From positions 1-64,000 of the forward strand of contig JAFURM010000040.1 of assembly GCA_017471925.1 (NCBI GenBank): DNA of 64,000 bases, given 5' to 3'. The stretch is from Bacteroides sp. (GTDB lineage: Bacteria; Bacteroidota; Bacteroidia; Bacteroidales; Bacteroidaceae). The position numbers and the translations under genes were made by a program. The notes under the pieces were generated by a model that was given only the letters and a program-made list of their open reading frames with translations, was not told the DNA's origin and did not search any database. Positions 52,102 through 63,200 of this stretch are shown here, one piece after another (positions within the stretch are counted from its first letter, which is position 1; each line of letters starts with the position of its first letter).

Positions 52102-54750
52102 ATGACGATAAAGAAAGCTTTGCCCGACCTGCTGGCCATACTGGCCTTCGTGATCATCTCGTTTCTCTACTTCTTCCCCGCCGACACGGAGGGACGCATC
52201 CTCTTCCAGCACGACAGCGCAGCCGGAGTGGGTGCCAGCCATGAGGTGAGCCAATATCATGAGGCCACGGGCGAGAGGTCACGATGGACCAACGCCATCT
52301 TCGGCGGCATGCCTACCTATCAGATAGCCCCCTCCTATGACTCGGCACGCCCCCTGCAATGGGTGCAGAAGGCATGGCACCTGTGGCTGCCCGACTATGT
52401 GCGCCTCAGCTTCATCATGCTCCTGGGCTTCTACCTGCTGATGAGGGTCTTGGGGGCAAGGGCCGGACTGGCAGCCGTGGGAGCCGTGGCATGGGCGTTC
52501 TCCAGCTACTTCTTCATCCTCATATCGGCCGGACACATCTGGAAGTTCATCACCCTGGCCTACATCCCGCCCACGATAGCCGGCATCGTGCTGGCCTACA
52601 AGGGCCGATACCTGTGGGGAGGTGCCGTAGCGGCTCTTTTCGTGGCCCTGCAAATCAGCAGCAACCACGTGCAGATGACCTACTACTTCCTCTTCCTCAT
52701 CCTGGCACTCGTCATAGCCTATGGCGTGCAGGCCTGGCGGGAGAAGCGCATGCCCCGCTTCTGGCGCGCCAGCGGTGTGCTTGCCGTGGCAGCCCTTATC
52801 GGTGTATGTGCCAACCTCTCCAACCTCTATCACACCTATACCTACAGCAAGCACACCATGCGCGGCAAGAGTGAACTGGTGCAGACGGGCGAGGCAGCCA
52901 AGCAGACCAGCAGCGGCCTGGACCGTGACTACATCACGCAGTGGAGCTATGGCATAGACGAGACATGGACCCTGCTGGTGCCCGACTACAAGGGCGGCGC
53001 ATCCACCCCGCTGAACCAGAGCGAGACGGCCATGCAGAAGGCCAACCCCATGTATGCACCGCTCTATGGCTCCTTCACCCAATACTTCGGCAGTCAGCCC
53101 ATGACGGCCGGTCCCGTCTACGTGGGTGCCTTCGTGCTGATGCTGGCCCTGCTGGGATGCTTCGTGGTGAAGGGTCCCCTGAAGTGGGCACTCGTGGCCG
53201 CCACCCTGCTCAGCATCCTCCTGTCGTGGGGCAAGAACTTCATGCCGCTGACCGATTTCTTCATTGACTACGTGCCGATGTACAACAAGTTCCGTGCCGT
53301 CTCCTCCATCCTCGTGGTGGCCGAGTTCACCCTGCCGCTACTGGCCATACTGGCCCTGAAGCGCATACTGGAAGAGCCCGGCATACTGAAGAGGGAGAAG
53401 CGCGGACTGGGCATCAGCCTAACCGTGACGGCAGGCGTGGCCCTGCTGCTCTGGCTGTGGCCCGGTCTCTTCGGACAGGAGTTCGTGACCACGCAAGAGA
53501 ACGCCATGCTGCAACAGGCCGTGGCGGGACAGATGATTCCGGCACAGGAGCTGGCCGGCATCGTGAAGAACCTGGGTGAGATGAGGGCACACATGGTGAG
53601 CAGCGACGCTCTGCGCAGCCTCATCATCATCGGCGTGGGCTGCCTGTTCCTGTGGCTCCATGCGTCGGGCCGTCTGCGCACGTCGCTCACCGTGGGCGGC
53701 ATCGCCCTGCTCTGTCTCATAGACCTCTGGGGGGTGAACAAACGCTACCTGAACGACTCGCAATTCGTGCCACGCTCCACGCAGGCCACCACCTTCAGCA
53801 TCACGCCTACCGACGAGGCCATCCTGCAGGACAAGGACCCGGACTATCGTGTGCTGAACCTGGCCACCAGCACCTTCAACGAGAACAACACCGCCTATCA
53901 CCACAAGAGCGTAGGAGGCTATCATGCCGCCAAACTGCGCCGCTACCAGGAGATGATAGAACATCACATACAGCCCGAGATGCAGGCCCTCTACCGTGAA
54001 GTGGCCCGCACGGGCGGAGAGATGGACAGCGTGGATGCCACGAAGTTCCGCGTGCTGAACATGCTGAACACGCGCTACTTCATCTTCCCCACCGGCGAAC
54101 AGGGCACCTCCACCTTCCCCCTGCAGAATCCCCACGCCCTCGGCAACGCCTGGTTCGTGGAGCACGTGGAATACGTGGACAATGCCAACCAGGAGATAGA
54201 TGCCATCCACCGCATAAATCCCGCCCTGACGGCCGTGGCCGACAAGCAGTTCCAACCGATGTTGGACACACCGTCAGCATCCGCAAACGGACAGACAAAC
54301 CGACACAACGAAGCGCAGGTGCAGGCAAAGAACGGAGAGCCGACTCAACACGACGAAGCGCAGGCGCAAACCAACGGTGGACAGCCCTTCGACAAGAGCA
54401 CGTCACCGTCCGCTTCTGCCCAGGCCGCTCCCACCATCAGCCTGACCGAGTATCGTCCCGACTACGTAAAGTATCAAACGAAAAACGACCACGATGCCGT
54501 GGCCGTCTTCTCCGAAATCTATTATCCTGAGGGCTGGCACGTCACCATAGACGGCACCCCCGCCCCCTTGGCCCGTGCCAACTACATCCTCCGCGCCCTG
54601 CGCATCCCTGCCGGCGAACACACCGTGGAGATGCACTTCGACCCCAAGAGTCTGCACGTCACCGAAGCCATCGCCTACAGTGCCATAGCCCTGCTCTTCA
54701 TCCTCCTCCTCACCCTGACAGCGACAGAAGTAAGAAGAATGAAGCATTGA
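52102..54750 (+). CDS. YfhO-family polytopic membrane protein
   Basis: 882 residues. About 12 hydrophobic segments in residues 1-560, with GGMPTYQIAPSYDSARPLQW in the first large loop, as in YfhO-like proteins (a GT-C-like fold linked in Gram-positives to glycosylation of lipoteichoic acid). A large extracytoplasmic C-terminal region carries YYPEGWHVTIDGTPAPLARA and one final span. Between them (about 720-775) is a Gln/Asn-rich linker with two 15-residue repeat units (HNEAQVQ / HDEAQAQ). Glycosyltransferase role is inferred from family only. Confidence 0.85.
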   Translation: MTIKKALPDLLAILAFVIISFLYFFPADTEGRILFQHDSAAGVGASHEVSQYHEATGERSRWTNAIFGGMPTYQIAPSYDSARPLQWVQKAWHLWLPDYVRLSFIMLLGFYLLMRVLGARAGLAAVGAVAWAFSSYFFILISAGHIWKFITLAYIPPTIAGIVLAYKGRYLWGGAVAALFVALQISSNHVQMTYYFLFLILALVIAYGVQAWREKRMPRFWRASGVLAVAALIGVCANLSNLYHTYTYSKHTMRGKSELVQTGEAAKQTSSGLDRDYITQWSYGIDETWTLLVPDYKGGASTPLNQSETAMQKANPMYAPLYGSFTQYFGSQPMTAGPVYVGAFVLMLALLGCFVVKGPLKWALVAATLLSILLSWGKNFMPLTDFFIDYVPMYNKFRAVSSILVVAEFTLPLLAILALKRILEEPGILKREKRGLGISLTVTAGVALLLWLWPGLFGQEFVTTQENAMLQQAVAGQMIPAQELAGIVKNLGEMRAHMVSSDALRSLIIIGVGCLFLWLHASGRLRTSLTVGGIALLCLIDLWGVNKRYLNDSQFVPRSTQATTFSITPTDEAILQDKDPDYRVLNLATSTFNENNTAYHHKSVGGYHAAKLRRYQEMIEHHIQPEMQALYREVARTGGEMDSVDATKFRVLNMLNTRYFIFPTGEQGTSTFPLQNPHALGNAWFVEHVEYVDNANQEIDAIHRINPALTAVADKQFQPMLDTPSASANGQTNRHNEAQVQAKNGEPTQHDEAQAQTNGGQPFDKSTSPSASAQAAPTISLTEYRPDYVKYQTKNDHDAVAVFSEIYYPEGWHVTIDGTPAPLARANYILRALRIPAGEHTVEMHFDPKSLHVTEAIAYSAIALLFILLLTLTATEVRRMKH

Positions 54751-54782
54751 GACGCCTCACACGGTTGAAGCGTGAAGCATTA

Positions 54783-54805
54783 ATCCGCGTCATCCGTGCC
54801 TAAAA
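54783..54805. repeat. Solo arm of the GGCACGG hairpin repeat
   Basis: ATCCGCGTCATCCGTGCCTA matches the right arm of the hairpin family; I find no left arm nearby. It lies between the convergent YfhO and sufS genes, the same kind of location as the complete copies. Confidence 0.45.
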
Positions 54806-54831
54806 GCTTCAGTAACCAAGAAGAGTATCAA

Positions 54832-56055
54832 TCAGAACATCCGGCTCACCCGCTCCACGCCGGCCACAAGGAGGTCTATCTCCTCCTTCGTGTTGTAGAG
54901 CCCGAAAGAAGCACGCACAGTGCCCTCCACGCCCAGACGTTGCATCAGAGGTTGCGCACAATGATGCCCCGTGCGCACGGCAATGCCCAGACGGTCCAGC
55001 AGGGTGCCCATGTCGAAGTGGTGGATGTTGCCCACCAGGAAAGAGATGACGCTGCCCTTAGCATCTGCCGTGCCCAAGATACGCATACCGGACACCTCCA
55101 TCAGGCGACGGGTGGCATAGGCCGTCAGTTCCTGCTCATAGGCGGCAATCTGATCCATGCCAAGTGACGACACGTAGTCCAGTGCACGAGCCAGGCCGGT
55201 GGTGCCTATGTAGTCGGGCGTACCCGCCTCGAACTTGAAGGGCAGTTCGTTGAAGGTGGTCTTCTGGAACGACACCGACTGAATCATCTCGCCACCTCCC
55301 TGATAGGGCGGCAGACGGTCCAGCCACTCCTCCTTGCCATAGAGTACGCCTACGCCCGTAGGGCCATAGACCTTGTGGCCGGAGAAGACATAGAAGTCGG
55401 CATCCAGCTGCTGCACGTCCACCGGCATGTGGGGAATGCTCTGCGCACCATCCACCAACACGGGCACACCTTGCGAATGGGCATAGGCTATCAGTTCCTT
55501 CACGGGATTGACCGTGCCCAGCACATTGCTCACATGGGCCACGCTGACCATCTTGGTCCGTTCCGAGAAGAGTTTCCGGTATTCGTCTATCAGCAGCTCG
55601 CCACGGTCGTTCATGGGAATCACACGGATGACGATGCCACGCCTGGAGGCCAGCAACTGCCAGGGGACGATGTTGCTGTGATGCTCCATGACGGAAAGAA
55701 TCACTTCGTCGCCCTCCTTCATGAAGGCTTCGCCAAAGCTGCTGGCCAGGAGGTTGATGCTCTCCGTGGTGCCGCGCGTAAAGACGATTTCATTCGTGCT
55801 GCGTGCATGGATGAAGCGGCGCACGGTCTCACGGCTTGCCTCGTGCAGTTCCGTGGCCTGCTGGGAGAGGAAGTGCACACCGCGATGCACGTTGGCATTC
55901 ACCGAATAGTATTCCTCGCTCATCGCATCCACCACCTGACGCGGCTTCTGCGTGGTGGCACCATTGTCTAAGTAGACGAGCGGTTTGCCATACACCTGGC
56001 GTTCAAGGATGGGAAAATCCTTGCGAATCTGTTCTATATCATACATATGCTTCAT
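54832..56055 (-). CDS. sufS: Cysteine desulfurase SufS
   Basis: 407 residues; PLP enzyme giving persulfide sulfur for Fe-S clusters. NANVHRGVHFLSQQATE, EHHSNIVPWQ, the PLP lysine in FYVFSGHKVYGPTGVG and the active-site cysteine in RTGHHCAQPLMQRL are seen. ATG at codon 4 (MYDIEQ) is an alternative start. Last gene of the suf operon, 34 bases after sufD. Confidence 0.96.
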   Translation of the reverse strand: MKHMYDIEQIRKDFPILERQVYGKPLVYLDNGATTQKPRQVVDAMSEEYYSVNANVHRGVHFLSQQATELHEASRETVRRFIHARSTNEIVFTRGTTESINLLASSFGEAFMKEGDEVILSVMEHHSNIVPWQLLASRRGIVIRVIPMNDRGELLIDEYRKLFSERTKMVSVAHVSNVLGTVNPVKELIAYAHSQGVPVLVDGAQSIPHMPVDVQQLDADFYVFSGHKVYGPTGVGVLYGKEEWLDRLPPYQGGGEMIQSVSFQKTTFNELPFKFEAGTPDYIGTTGLARALDYVSSLGMDQIAAYEQELTAYATRRLMEVSGMRILGTADAKGSVISFLVGNIHHFDMGTLLDRLGIAVRTGHHCAQPLMQRLGVEGTVRASFGLYNTKEEIDLLVAGVERVSRMF

Positions 56056-56089
56056 GCTTCACTTTCACTTACGTCCTCCATCCATTCCA

Positions 56090-57427
56090 TCATTTACACA
56101 TGGCACAGCCGCTGCACTTGTTGTTCAGCCCGCCACGGAAACGCTTCTCCACCAACAGGTGCAGACGGTCTTTCAAGGCATCGAGACGGATGCAGTCCAC
56201 CACCTCGTTGACAAAGGCGAACATCAGCAGCAGGCGGGCCTCACGCTCGGGAATGCCCCGCTGGCGCATATAGAAAAGGGCCGATTCGTCTAACTGTCCC
56301 ACGGTGGCTCCGTGGCTGCACTTCACGTCGTCGGCGTAGATTTCCAACTGGGGTTGCGTGTACATGCGGGCATCGGGAGTGGCACAGAGGTTGCGGTTGG
56401 TCTGTCGGGAGTCGGTGTGTTGTGCTCCGGGGCGCACGAGCACCAGTCCGGCAAAGGCACCGGTGGCCTCTCCGTCCAGGACATACTTGTAAAGTTCATT
56501 GCTATGGCATCGGGGGGCTGCATGGTCAATGAGCGTATGATTGTCCGCATGCTGATGCTTGTCCAAGGTGGCCATGCCGCAAAGGTTCAGTTCGGCCCGC
56601 TCGCCCTTCAGGGTCACGCGGGTCATGTTGCGGGTGGTACCATTGGTCAGCGTCATGCCGTTCAGCAGCAAGTTGCTGTCTGCCTCCTGTTCGGCATAAA
56701 GATTGCTGATGCGCACGGTGGCGGCATGGGTCTCCTCCAGTTCATAGAGGTCGAAGACAGCCCGCTCGCCGACAAAGAGCTCCACGACCTGAGTGGCCAG
56801 GAAGTTCACTTCGTCCATGGCATGGTCGCAGACCAGCAGACGGGCCTGTGCCCCCTCTTCCAGAATGATGAGCAGGCGACGGTTGACCATGAAGTCTACA
56901 TCGGCCCGCAGGATGTTTATCAACTGGAGGGGCTTCTCTAAAATGACGTTCCGGGGAACATAGAGCAGCACGCCATCCTGTGCAAAGGCCGTATTGAAGG
57001 CCGTCACGCCATCGGTCGAGGTGTCGGCCAGGCGGCCATAATATTTTTCCACAAGCTCGGGACGGGTCTCTGCCGCTTCCTTCAGGCTGCAGAGCAGGAC
57101 GCCTTCGGGCAATGCGAGCTTCTCCTTATGGAAAGCATCGTTCACCATGAAGCAGAGCTGGGTGCTCATGTTGGGAACGTCACACTTGAAGACTTCATAG
57201 GGATTGACCGGTATGTCCAGACGGTTGAGGTTCAGGCCATAGTCGGGTTCGAAACAGCGGGAGACGTCGGTATACTTATACCTTTCGTCCTTTCGCGTGG
57301 GGAAGCCTATGCGTTGGAAGTCGGCGAATGCCTGTGCACGGGGTGCATTGAGCACGGCGGCACTGTGCCGGCATATCATGGCTTCACACTGTGTGAAGAG
57401 GTCAATGTATTGTTGCTCCGGTTTCAT
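56090..57427 (-). CDS. sufD: Fe-S cluster assembly protein SufD
   Basis: 445 residues. The beta-helix core shows FVGERAVFDLYELEETHA, YAEQEADSNLLLNGMTL, and the SufB/SufD C-terminal signature DDVKCSHGATVGQLDESALF with YMRQRGIPEREARLLLM. Forms the SufBC2D scaffold. The extreme C-terminus is cysteine-containing (NNKCSGCAMCK), an extension also noticed as odd for SufD. Stop is 5 bases... the sufC stop precedes it by 5 bases. Confidence 0.95.
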   Translation of the reverse strand: MKPEQQYIDLFTQCEAMICRHSAAVLNAPRAQAFADFQRIGFPTRKDERYKYTDVSRCFEPDYGLNLNRLDIPVNPYEVFKCDVPNMSTQLCFMVNDAFHKEKLALPEGVLLCSLKEAAETRPELVEKYYGRLADTSTDGVTAFNTAFAQDGVLLYVPRNVILEKPLQLINILRADVDFMVNRRLLIILEEGAQARLLVCDHAMDEVNFLATQVVELFVGERAVFDLYELEETHAATVRISNLYAEQEADSNLLLNGMTLTNGTTRNMTRVTLKGERAELNLCGMATLDKHQHADNHTLIDHAAPRCHSNELYKYVLDGEATGAFAGLVLVRPGAQHTDSRQTNRNLCATPDARMYTQPQLEIYADDVKCSHGATVGQLDESALFYMRQRGIPEREARLLLMFAFVNEVVDCIRLDALKDRLHLLVEKRFRGGLNNKCSGCAMCK

Positions 57428-57432
57428 GACGG

Positions 57433-58194
57433 TCAGGCATTTGCTTGGTTCATCTCTTGCTTAATCCAGTCGAATCCTCGGGCTTCTATCTCTTGGGCCA
57501 GTTCGGGACCACCGGTCTTGACAATGCGTCCGTTCAGGAGAACATGGACAACGTCGGGCTTCAGGTAGTCCAGCAGGCGCTGATAGTGGGTGATGACAAT
57601 GGCACTGGTCTGCGGGGTGCGCAGTTTGTTGAATCCTTCGGCCACGATGCGCAAGGCGTCCACGTCCAGTCCTGAGTCTGTCTCGTCTAAGATGGTGAAG
57701 GTGGGTTCGAGCATGGCCATCTGGAAAATCTCGTTGCGTTTCTTTTCGCCGCCGCTGAAGCCTTCGTTCACACTGCGGTTGGCCAACTTGCTGTCCAGTT
57801 CCACGATGGCCCGTTTCTCGCGCATGAGTTTGAGGAATTCCGAGGCCGATAGTGCCGGCAGATGACGGTATTTGCGCTGTTCATTGACGGCCGCCCGCAT
57901 AAAGTTGACCATGGAGACTCCGGGTATCTCCACGGGAGTCTGGAAAGAGAGGAAGATGCCTTCGTGGGCACGTTCTTCGGGGCTCATGGCCAGGAGGTCC
58001 TTGCCGTTGAAGGTGACGGTTCCCTTGGTCACCTGATAGGCAGGATGACCCACAAGGATGTTGCTGAGCGTGCTTTTGCCCGCTCCGTTCTGTCCCATCA
58101 GGGCATGTACTTCACCGTCACGCACGGTGAGGTCTATGCCTTTCAGTATTTCTTTGCCGCCTATGGTGGCATGAAGGTCTTTGATTTCTAACAT
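57433..58194 (-). CDS. sufC: Fe-S cluster assembly ATPase SufC
   Basis: 253 residues. Walker A GQNGAGKST near residue 34, ABC signature within FSGGEKKRNEIFQMAMLEP, and Walker B TILDETDSGLDVDAL. Powers conformational change of the SufBC2D scaffold in the cytoplasm. Separated from sufB by 107 bases containing a heptamer tract, and from sufD by 5 bases. Confidence 0.97.
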   Translation of the reverse strand: MLEIKDLHATIGGKEILKGIDLTVRDGEVHALMGQNGAGKSTLSNILVGHPAYQVTKGTVTFNGKDLLAMSPEERAHEGIFLSFQTPVEIPGVSMVNFMRAAVNEQRKYRHLPALSASEFLKLMREKRAIVELDSKLANRSVNEGFSGGEKKRNEIFQMAMLEPTFTILDETDSGLDVDALRIVAEGFNKLRTPQTSAIVITHYQRLLDYLKPDVVHVLLNGRIVKTGGPELAQEIEARGFDWIKQEMNQANA

Positions 58195-58241
58195 TTCTTG
58201 CTCTATTTAAGGAAGGTGAAGAAAAGTATGACCATCCGTTC

Positions 58242-58276
58242 TTCACTTTTCATTGTTCATTATTCGTTCTTCATTG
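58242..58276. repeat. Heptamer tract of TTCATTG type in the sufB-sufC gap
   Basis: Five contiguous 7-base units: TTCACTT, TTCATTG, TTCATTA, TTCGTTC, TTCATTG. Different consensus from the GTTGATA tracts but the same unit length. Confidence 0.65.
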
Positions 58277-58301
58277 TTTTCTCCACACCATCACCGGCAC
58301 G

Positions 58302-59759
58302 TCAGCCCACGCTTCCTTCCAGCGAGATGGCCAGCAGTTTCTGTGCCTCAACGGCAAACTCCATGGGGAGTTTGTTCAACACTTCCTTGGCATATCCGTT
58401 GACGATGAGCCCTATGGCGTCTTCGGTGGAGATGCCCCGCTGGTTGCAGTAGAATATCTGGTCCTCACTGATTTTACTGGTGGTGGCTTCGTGTTCCACC
58501 ACTGCAGTGGGGTTGTGTATGTCCATGTAGGGGAAGGTGTGTGCGCCACAGGTGTCGCCCAGCAGCAGGGAGTCACACTGGCTGTAGTTGCGTGCATTGT
58601 CGGCCTTGCGTGACACTTTCACGAGGCCGCGATAGGCATTCTGACTCTGTCCGGCCGATATGCCTTTGCTCACGATGGTGCTGCGGGTGTTGCGTCCCAG
58701 GTGTATCATCTTGGTACCGGTATCGGCCTGCTGGTGATTGTTGGTCACGGCCACGCTGTAGAACTCTGCCGTGGAGTTGTCGCCCGAGAGGATGCACGAG
58801 GGATATTTCCAGGTGATGGCACTGCCTGTCTCCACCTGTGTCCAGGAGAGCTTGCTGTCTGCCCCTTTGAGGTGTCCGCGCTTGGTCACGAAATTATACA
58901 CGCCTCCCCGTCCTTCGGCATCGCCGGGATACCAGTTCTGCACGGTGCTGTACTTCACCTCGGCTCTGTCATGGACCACGATTTCCACAATGGCGGCATG
59001 GAGCTGGTTCTCGTCGCGCATGGGAGCGGTACAGCCCTCCAAATAGGAGACGTAGGAATCGTCGTCGGCCACGATAAGGGTGCGCTCGAACTGGCCGGTT
59101 CCTGCCGCATTGATGCGGAAATAGGTGGAGAGTTCCATGGGACAGCGTACGCCCTTGGGAATGTAGACGAAGGAGCCGTCGCTGAAGACTGCCGAATTGA
59201 GCGCGGCAAAGTAGTTGTCCCTATAGGGCACCACGGAACCCAGATACTGCTTCACCAGGTCGGGATGTTCACGCACGGCCTCGCTGATGGAGCAGAAGAT
59301 GATGCCCTTCTCCATGAGATTTTCCTTGAAGGTGGTCTTCACGGAGACGGAGTCCATCACGGCATCCACGGCCATTCCGCTCAGAGCCATCTGCTCTTCC
59401 AGGGGGATGCCCAGGCGGTTGAAGGTGCCCAGCAGTTGTGGGTCCACTTCGTCCAGGCTCTTGGGGGCGTTCTTTTTCTTGGCTAAGGGGTCGGCATAGT
59501 AGGAGATGTCCTGATAGTCTATTTCGGGGATGTCCAGGTGGGCCCAGGTCGGCATTTCGCAGGTGAGCCAATGGCGGTAGGCTTTCAGGCGGAACTCCAG
59601 CAGCCACTCCGGCTCCTCCTTCTTGGCGGATATGAGCCTGATGATCTCTTCGTTGAGCCCCTTTTCTATGATTTCGGTGTGTACGTCAGTGACGAAGCCA
59701 TACTTATACTTCTCCTGCGTCAGCTTTCTGACGTACCGGTTATTGTTCTCTTCTTGCAT
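58302..59759 (-). CDS. sufB: Fe-S cluster assembly protein SufB
   Basis: 485 residues. [18 protein letters not shown] near the start, [60 protein letters not shown] and YFCNQRG-type ([16 protein letters not shown]) are SufB landmarks. Core scaffold on which clusters are built. Follows cvpA by 12 bases in the nusA-to-sufS gene string. Confidence 0.97.
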   Translation of the reverse strand: MQEENNNRYVRKLTQEKYKYGFVTDVHTEIIEKGLNEEIIRLISAKKEEPEWLLEFRLKAYRHWLTCEMPTWAHLDIPEIDYQDISYYADPLAKKKNAPKSLDEVDPQLLGTFNRLGIPLEEQMALSGMAVDAVMDSVSVKTTFKENLMEKGIIFCSISEAVREHPDLVKQYLGSVVPYRDNYFAALNSAVFSDGSFVYIPKGVRCPMELSTYFRINAAGTGQFERTLIVADDDSYVSYLEGCTAPMRDENQLHAAIVEIVVHDRAEVKYSTVQNWYPGDAEGRGGVYNFVTKRGHLKGADSKLSWTQVETGSAITWKYPSCILSGDNSTAEFYSVAVTNNHQQADTGTKMIHLGRNTRSTIVSKGISAGQSQNAYRGLVKVSRKADNARNYSQCDSLLLGDTCGAHTFPYMDIHNPTAVVEHEATTSKISEDQIFYCNQRGISTEDAIGLIVNGYAKEVLNKLPMEFAVEAQKLLAISLEGSVG

Positions 59760-59771
59760 GTTCGACTTTCT

Positions 59772-60275
59772 TCAGTTCATGATTTGTTTGCTGACTTCCT
59801 CGGCAACGGGCAATATCATGCCGCTCAGGTGGTTCATGGGATAGTATAACACGGACTGTTGCTTGGTTGTTTGCTCCACCAGGGTGTTGTCCGCATCAAT
59901 AAATTCCAGAAGGCCGATGAGGATGCAGGCCAGAAGGCCATATTTCACGGCTCCCAACGCGGCTCCAAACAGACGGTTGAGCCATCCCAGGGAAATGATT
60001 TCCAGGGCTTTGGTAAGCAAGGAGGCCAGCAGGGCGAAGAGTATCGGCACGGCTATCCAGATGGCCGCAAAGGCCAGAATCTGGGCGGCCGTCATATGAC
60101 CATCGCCCAGCAGCGGAAGGATTTTCTCCGCCAGCTGCATGTAGAGCATCTTGGCCACCAAGAGTCCTACAACGAGTCCCAGCAGCGAAGCCAATTGCTT
60201 CAGCAACCCCTTGGAGAGCCCGATGAGGGCTCCCAACACGGGGAAAGCGATGATGATGATGTCCAGTGTTGTCAT
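59772..60275 (-). CDS. cvpA: CvpA family inner-membrane protein
   Basis: 167 residues with four hydrophobic segments (IIIAFPVLGALIGLSKGL, LASLLGLVVGLLVAKMLY and two more) and GAALGAVKYGLLACILIGL. Matches CvpA, linked to colicin V export and envelope homeostasis in enterobacteria; its job in Bacteroidetes is not established. The start ATG shares one base with the infB stop (TGATG), suggesting coupled translation. Confidence 0.88.
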   Translation of the reverse strand: MTTLDIIIIAFPVLGALIGLSKGLLKQLASLLGLVVGLLVAKMLYMQLAEKILPLLGDGHMTAAQILAFAAIWIAVPILFALLASLLTKALEIISLGWLNRLFGAALGAVKYGLLACILIGLLEFIDADNTLVEQTTKQQSVLYYPMNHLSGMILPVAEEVSKQIMN

Positions 60276-63200
60276 CAGAGGGTCTGCTTCACTTCTATCT
60301 CTTCAAAAGTCTCTATGATGTCGTTCACCTTGATGTCGTTGCAGGCCGTCAGGCTGATACCGCACTCGAAGTTGGTACCCACCTCCTTCACGTCGTCCTT
60401 GAAACGCTTCAGGGCGTTGATGCTGCCGGTGAAGATGACGATGCCGTCACGAATCAGGCGTGCCTTGTCGCTGCGTTTCACCTTACCGGTCTTCACCATG
60501 GCTCCGGCCACGAGTCCCACCTTGCTGATGTTGAACACTTCACGTACCTCTATCGTGGCCGTTACCTGTTCCTTCAGCGTGGGTGCCAGCATGCCTTCCA
60601 TGGCAGCCTTCACCTCTTCTATGGCATCGTAGATGACGGAGTACTTTCTGATGTCCACACCCTCCTGTTCGGCCATCTTGGCCGCTGCGCCAGAGGGTCT
60701 CACCTGGAAGCCCACGATGATGGCATCCGAAGCTGCCGCCAGGGTGACATCCGATTCGGAGATTTGTCCGACACCCTTGTGGATGACGTTCACCTGTATC
60801 TGTTCGGTGGAGAGTTTGATCAGTGAGTCGCTCAGGGCCTCTACGGAACCGTCCACGTCGCCCTTCACGATGACGTTCAGTTCGTGGAAGTCGCCCAGGG
60901 CCAGACGACGGCCCACTTCGTCCAAGGTGAGCATCTTCTGCGTACGCAAGCCCTGCTCGCGTTGCAGCTGTTCGCGCTTGTTGGCTATCTCGCGTGCCTC
61001 CTGATCGGTCTCTATCACGTGGAAGGTGTCTCCCGCCGCAGGTGCTCCGTTCAGTCCCAGAATCAGGGCCGGTTCGGCCGGTGCAGCCTGCTGGATGCGC
61101 TGGTTACGCTCGTTGAACATGGCCTTCACCCTGCCATAGTGGGTACCGGCCAGCACGATGTCGCCCACCTTCAGTGTACCGTTGGACACCAGCACCGTGG
61201 CCACATATCCACGTCCCTTGTCCAGTGATGACTCGATGATGGAGCCTGTGGCCTTTCTGTCGGGATTGGCTTTCAGTTCCAGCATTTCGGCTTCCAGAAG
61301 CACTTTCTCCATCAGCTCTTCCACGCCCAGTCCCTTCTTGGCCGAGATGTCCTGGCTTTGGTATTTTCCTCCCCAGTCTTCCACCAGGAAGTTCATGGCT
61401 GCCAGTTCCTCCTTGATTTTGTCGGGGTTTGCAGCCGGCTTGTCTATCTGGTTGATGGCAAAGACGATGGGCACGCCTGCTGCCATGGCATGATTGATGG
61501 CCTCTTTGGTCTGGGGCATCACGTTGTCGTCAGCCGCCACGATGATGATGGCGATGTCGGTCACCTTGGCTCCACGTGCTCTCATGGCCGTAAAGGCTTC
61601 GTGTCCGGGGGTGTCCAAGAAGGTGATTTTCCTTCCGTCCTCCAGGGTCACGTGATAGGCACCGATATGCTGCGTGATGCCTCCGGCCTCTCCGGCAATG
61701 ACGTTGGCCTTTCGGATATAGTCCAGCAGTGATGTCTTTCCGTGGTCCACGTGTCCCATCACCGTCACGATGGGTGCTCGGGGTTGCAGGTCTTCCTCAC
61801 GGTCTTGTTCTTCCTCTATGGCCTGTGCCACTTCCGCGCTGACGTACTCTGTCTTGAATCCGAACTCTTCGGCCACGAGGTTGATGGTCTCTGCGTCCAG
61901 TCGCTGGTTGATGGAGACCATGAGGCCGACGCTCATACAGGTGGAGATGACCTGGGTGACGCTGATGTCCATCATGTTGGCCAGTTCATTGGCCGTCACG
62001 AACTCCGTCAGCTTCAATATCTTGCTGTCGGCCAGTTCCTGGCTGGCCAGTTCATTCATGCGGTCGGCAGCCTGTTCGCGCTTCTCCTTGCGATACTTGG
62101 CTCCCTTGTTCTTGCCTTTGGAGGTGAGTCGGGCCAGGGTTTCCTTTACCTGCTTGGCCACGTCTTCCTCGCTCACTTCCTGCTTCACAGGGACCTTCTT
62201 GAAGCGGTCCTTGTTCTTCTTGCCGCTACCCTGCTGTTCCTTGTTGCTCTTGGGACGCTCGTTTCCGCCTTTCTGGAAGTTGGAGGCATTGTTGATGTCC
62301 ACCTTCTCCTTATTGATGCGGTTACGTTTCTTCTTGCCGTTTTCAGCGTTTTCCTTGCCCTCCTTCTTGCTGTCTTCGCGGCGTATCTCCTTGATGATGG
62401 CTTCCTTCATCTGCTTACGCTGGTCCTGACGCTGTTTTTCCTTCTCCTCACGCTCACGCTTCTTCTCCTCTTTGGACTTCTTCTTGGGACGTGTGGATTG
62501 GTTCAGGGCAGCCAGGTCTATCTGACCGATAACGTTGATTTTGGAGACGAACTCGGGTTTGCGAAGCTTGAACACTTCCTCTTCCTTCTTGGGTTCCTCT
62601 CCTGCAGGAGTCTCTGCGGGTTGTTCCTTGGCAGGTTGTTCTTTGGCGGGCTGTGATGCCTCTGCCGGTTGCTGAGCGGGGGCCGGTTGGGACACGACCG
62701 GCTCTTCCTGCACCGTCTTGGCTGCAGGTTCCACGGTCTTCGGCCGGACTGCTTCCGGAGTTTCGGCCGGAGCTACGGGCTTCTCCTCAACCTTGGGAGT
62801 CTCCACCTCCACTTTGACTTCAGGCTTCACCTCTTCCTTCACCTCCACGGTTGCTGCGGGCTGTGCAGGAGTCTCCTGCTTGGGGGCCGGAGTAGCAACC
62901 GATGGCTTTCCCGCACTTTTCTCCACGACAGCCGGTCTGCGGTTCAGGTTGTCCAGGTCTATCTTTCCTACAGGCTTGAACTTCGGCCGTGCCTCTTCAG
63001 GTATCACGGTCTTTATCTCTTCCACTTTGGAGGCGTCAGTCGCAGGCTTGTATCCATCCACGCCTGCCGTGGCCTTACGTGCCAGGTTCTGTCGTTCCTG
63101 ACTGAAGCGTTCTGATTTCTGTTTGAGGTCTTTATCATTACTGAACTCTTTCTTCAGCAGTTCAAACTGTTCGTCCGTAATCTTTGTATTAGGGTTTGCC

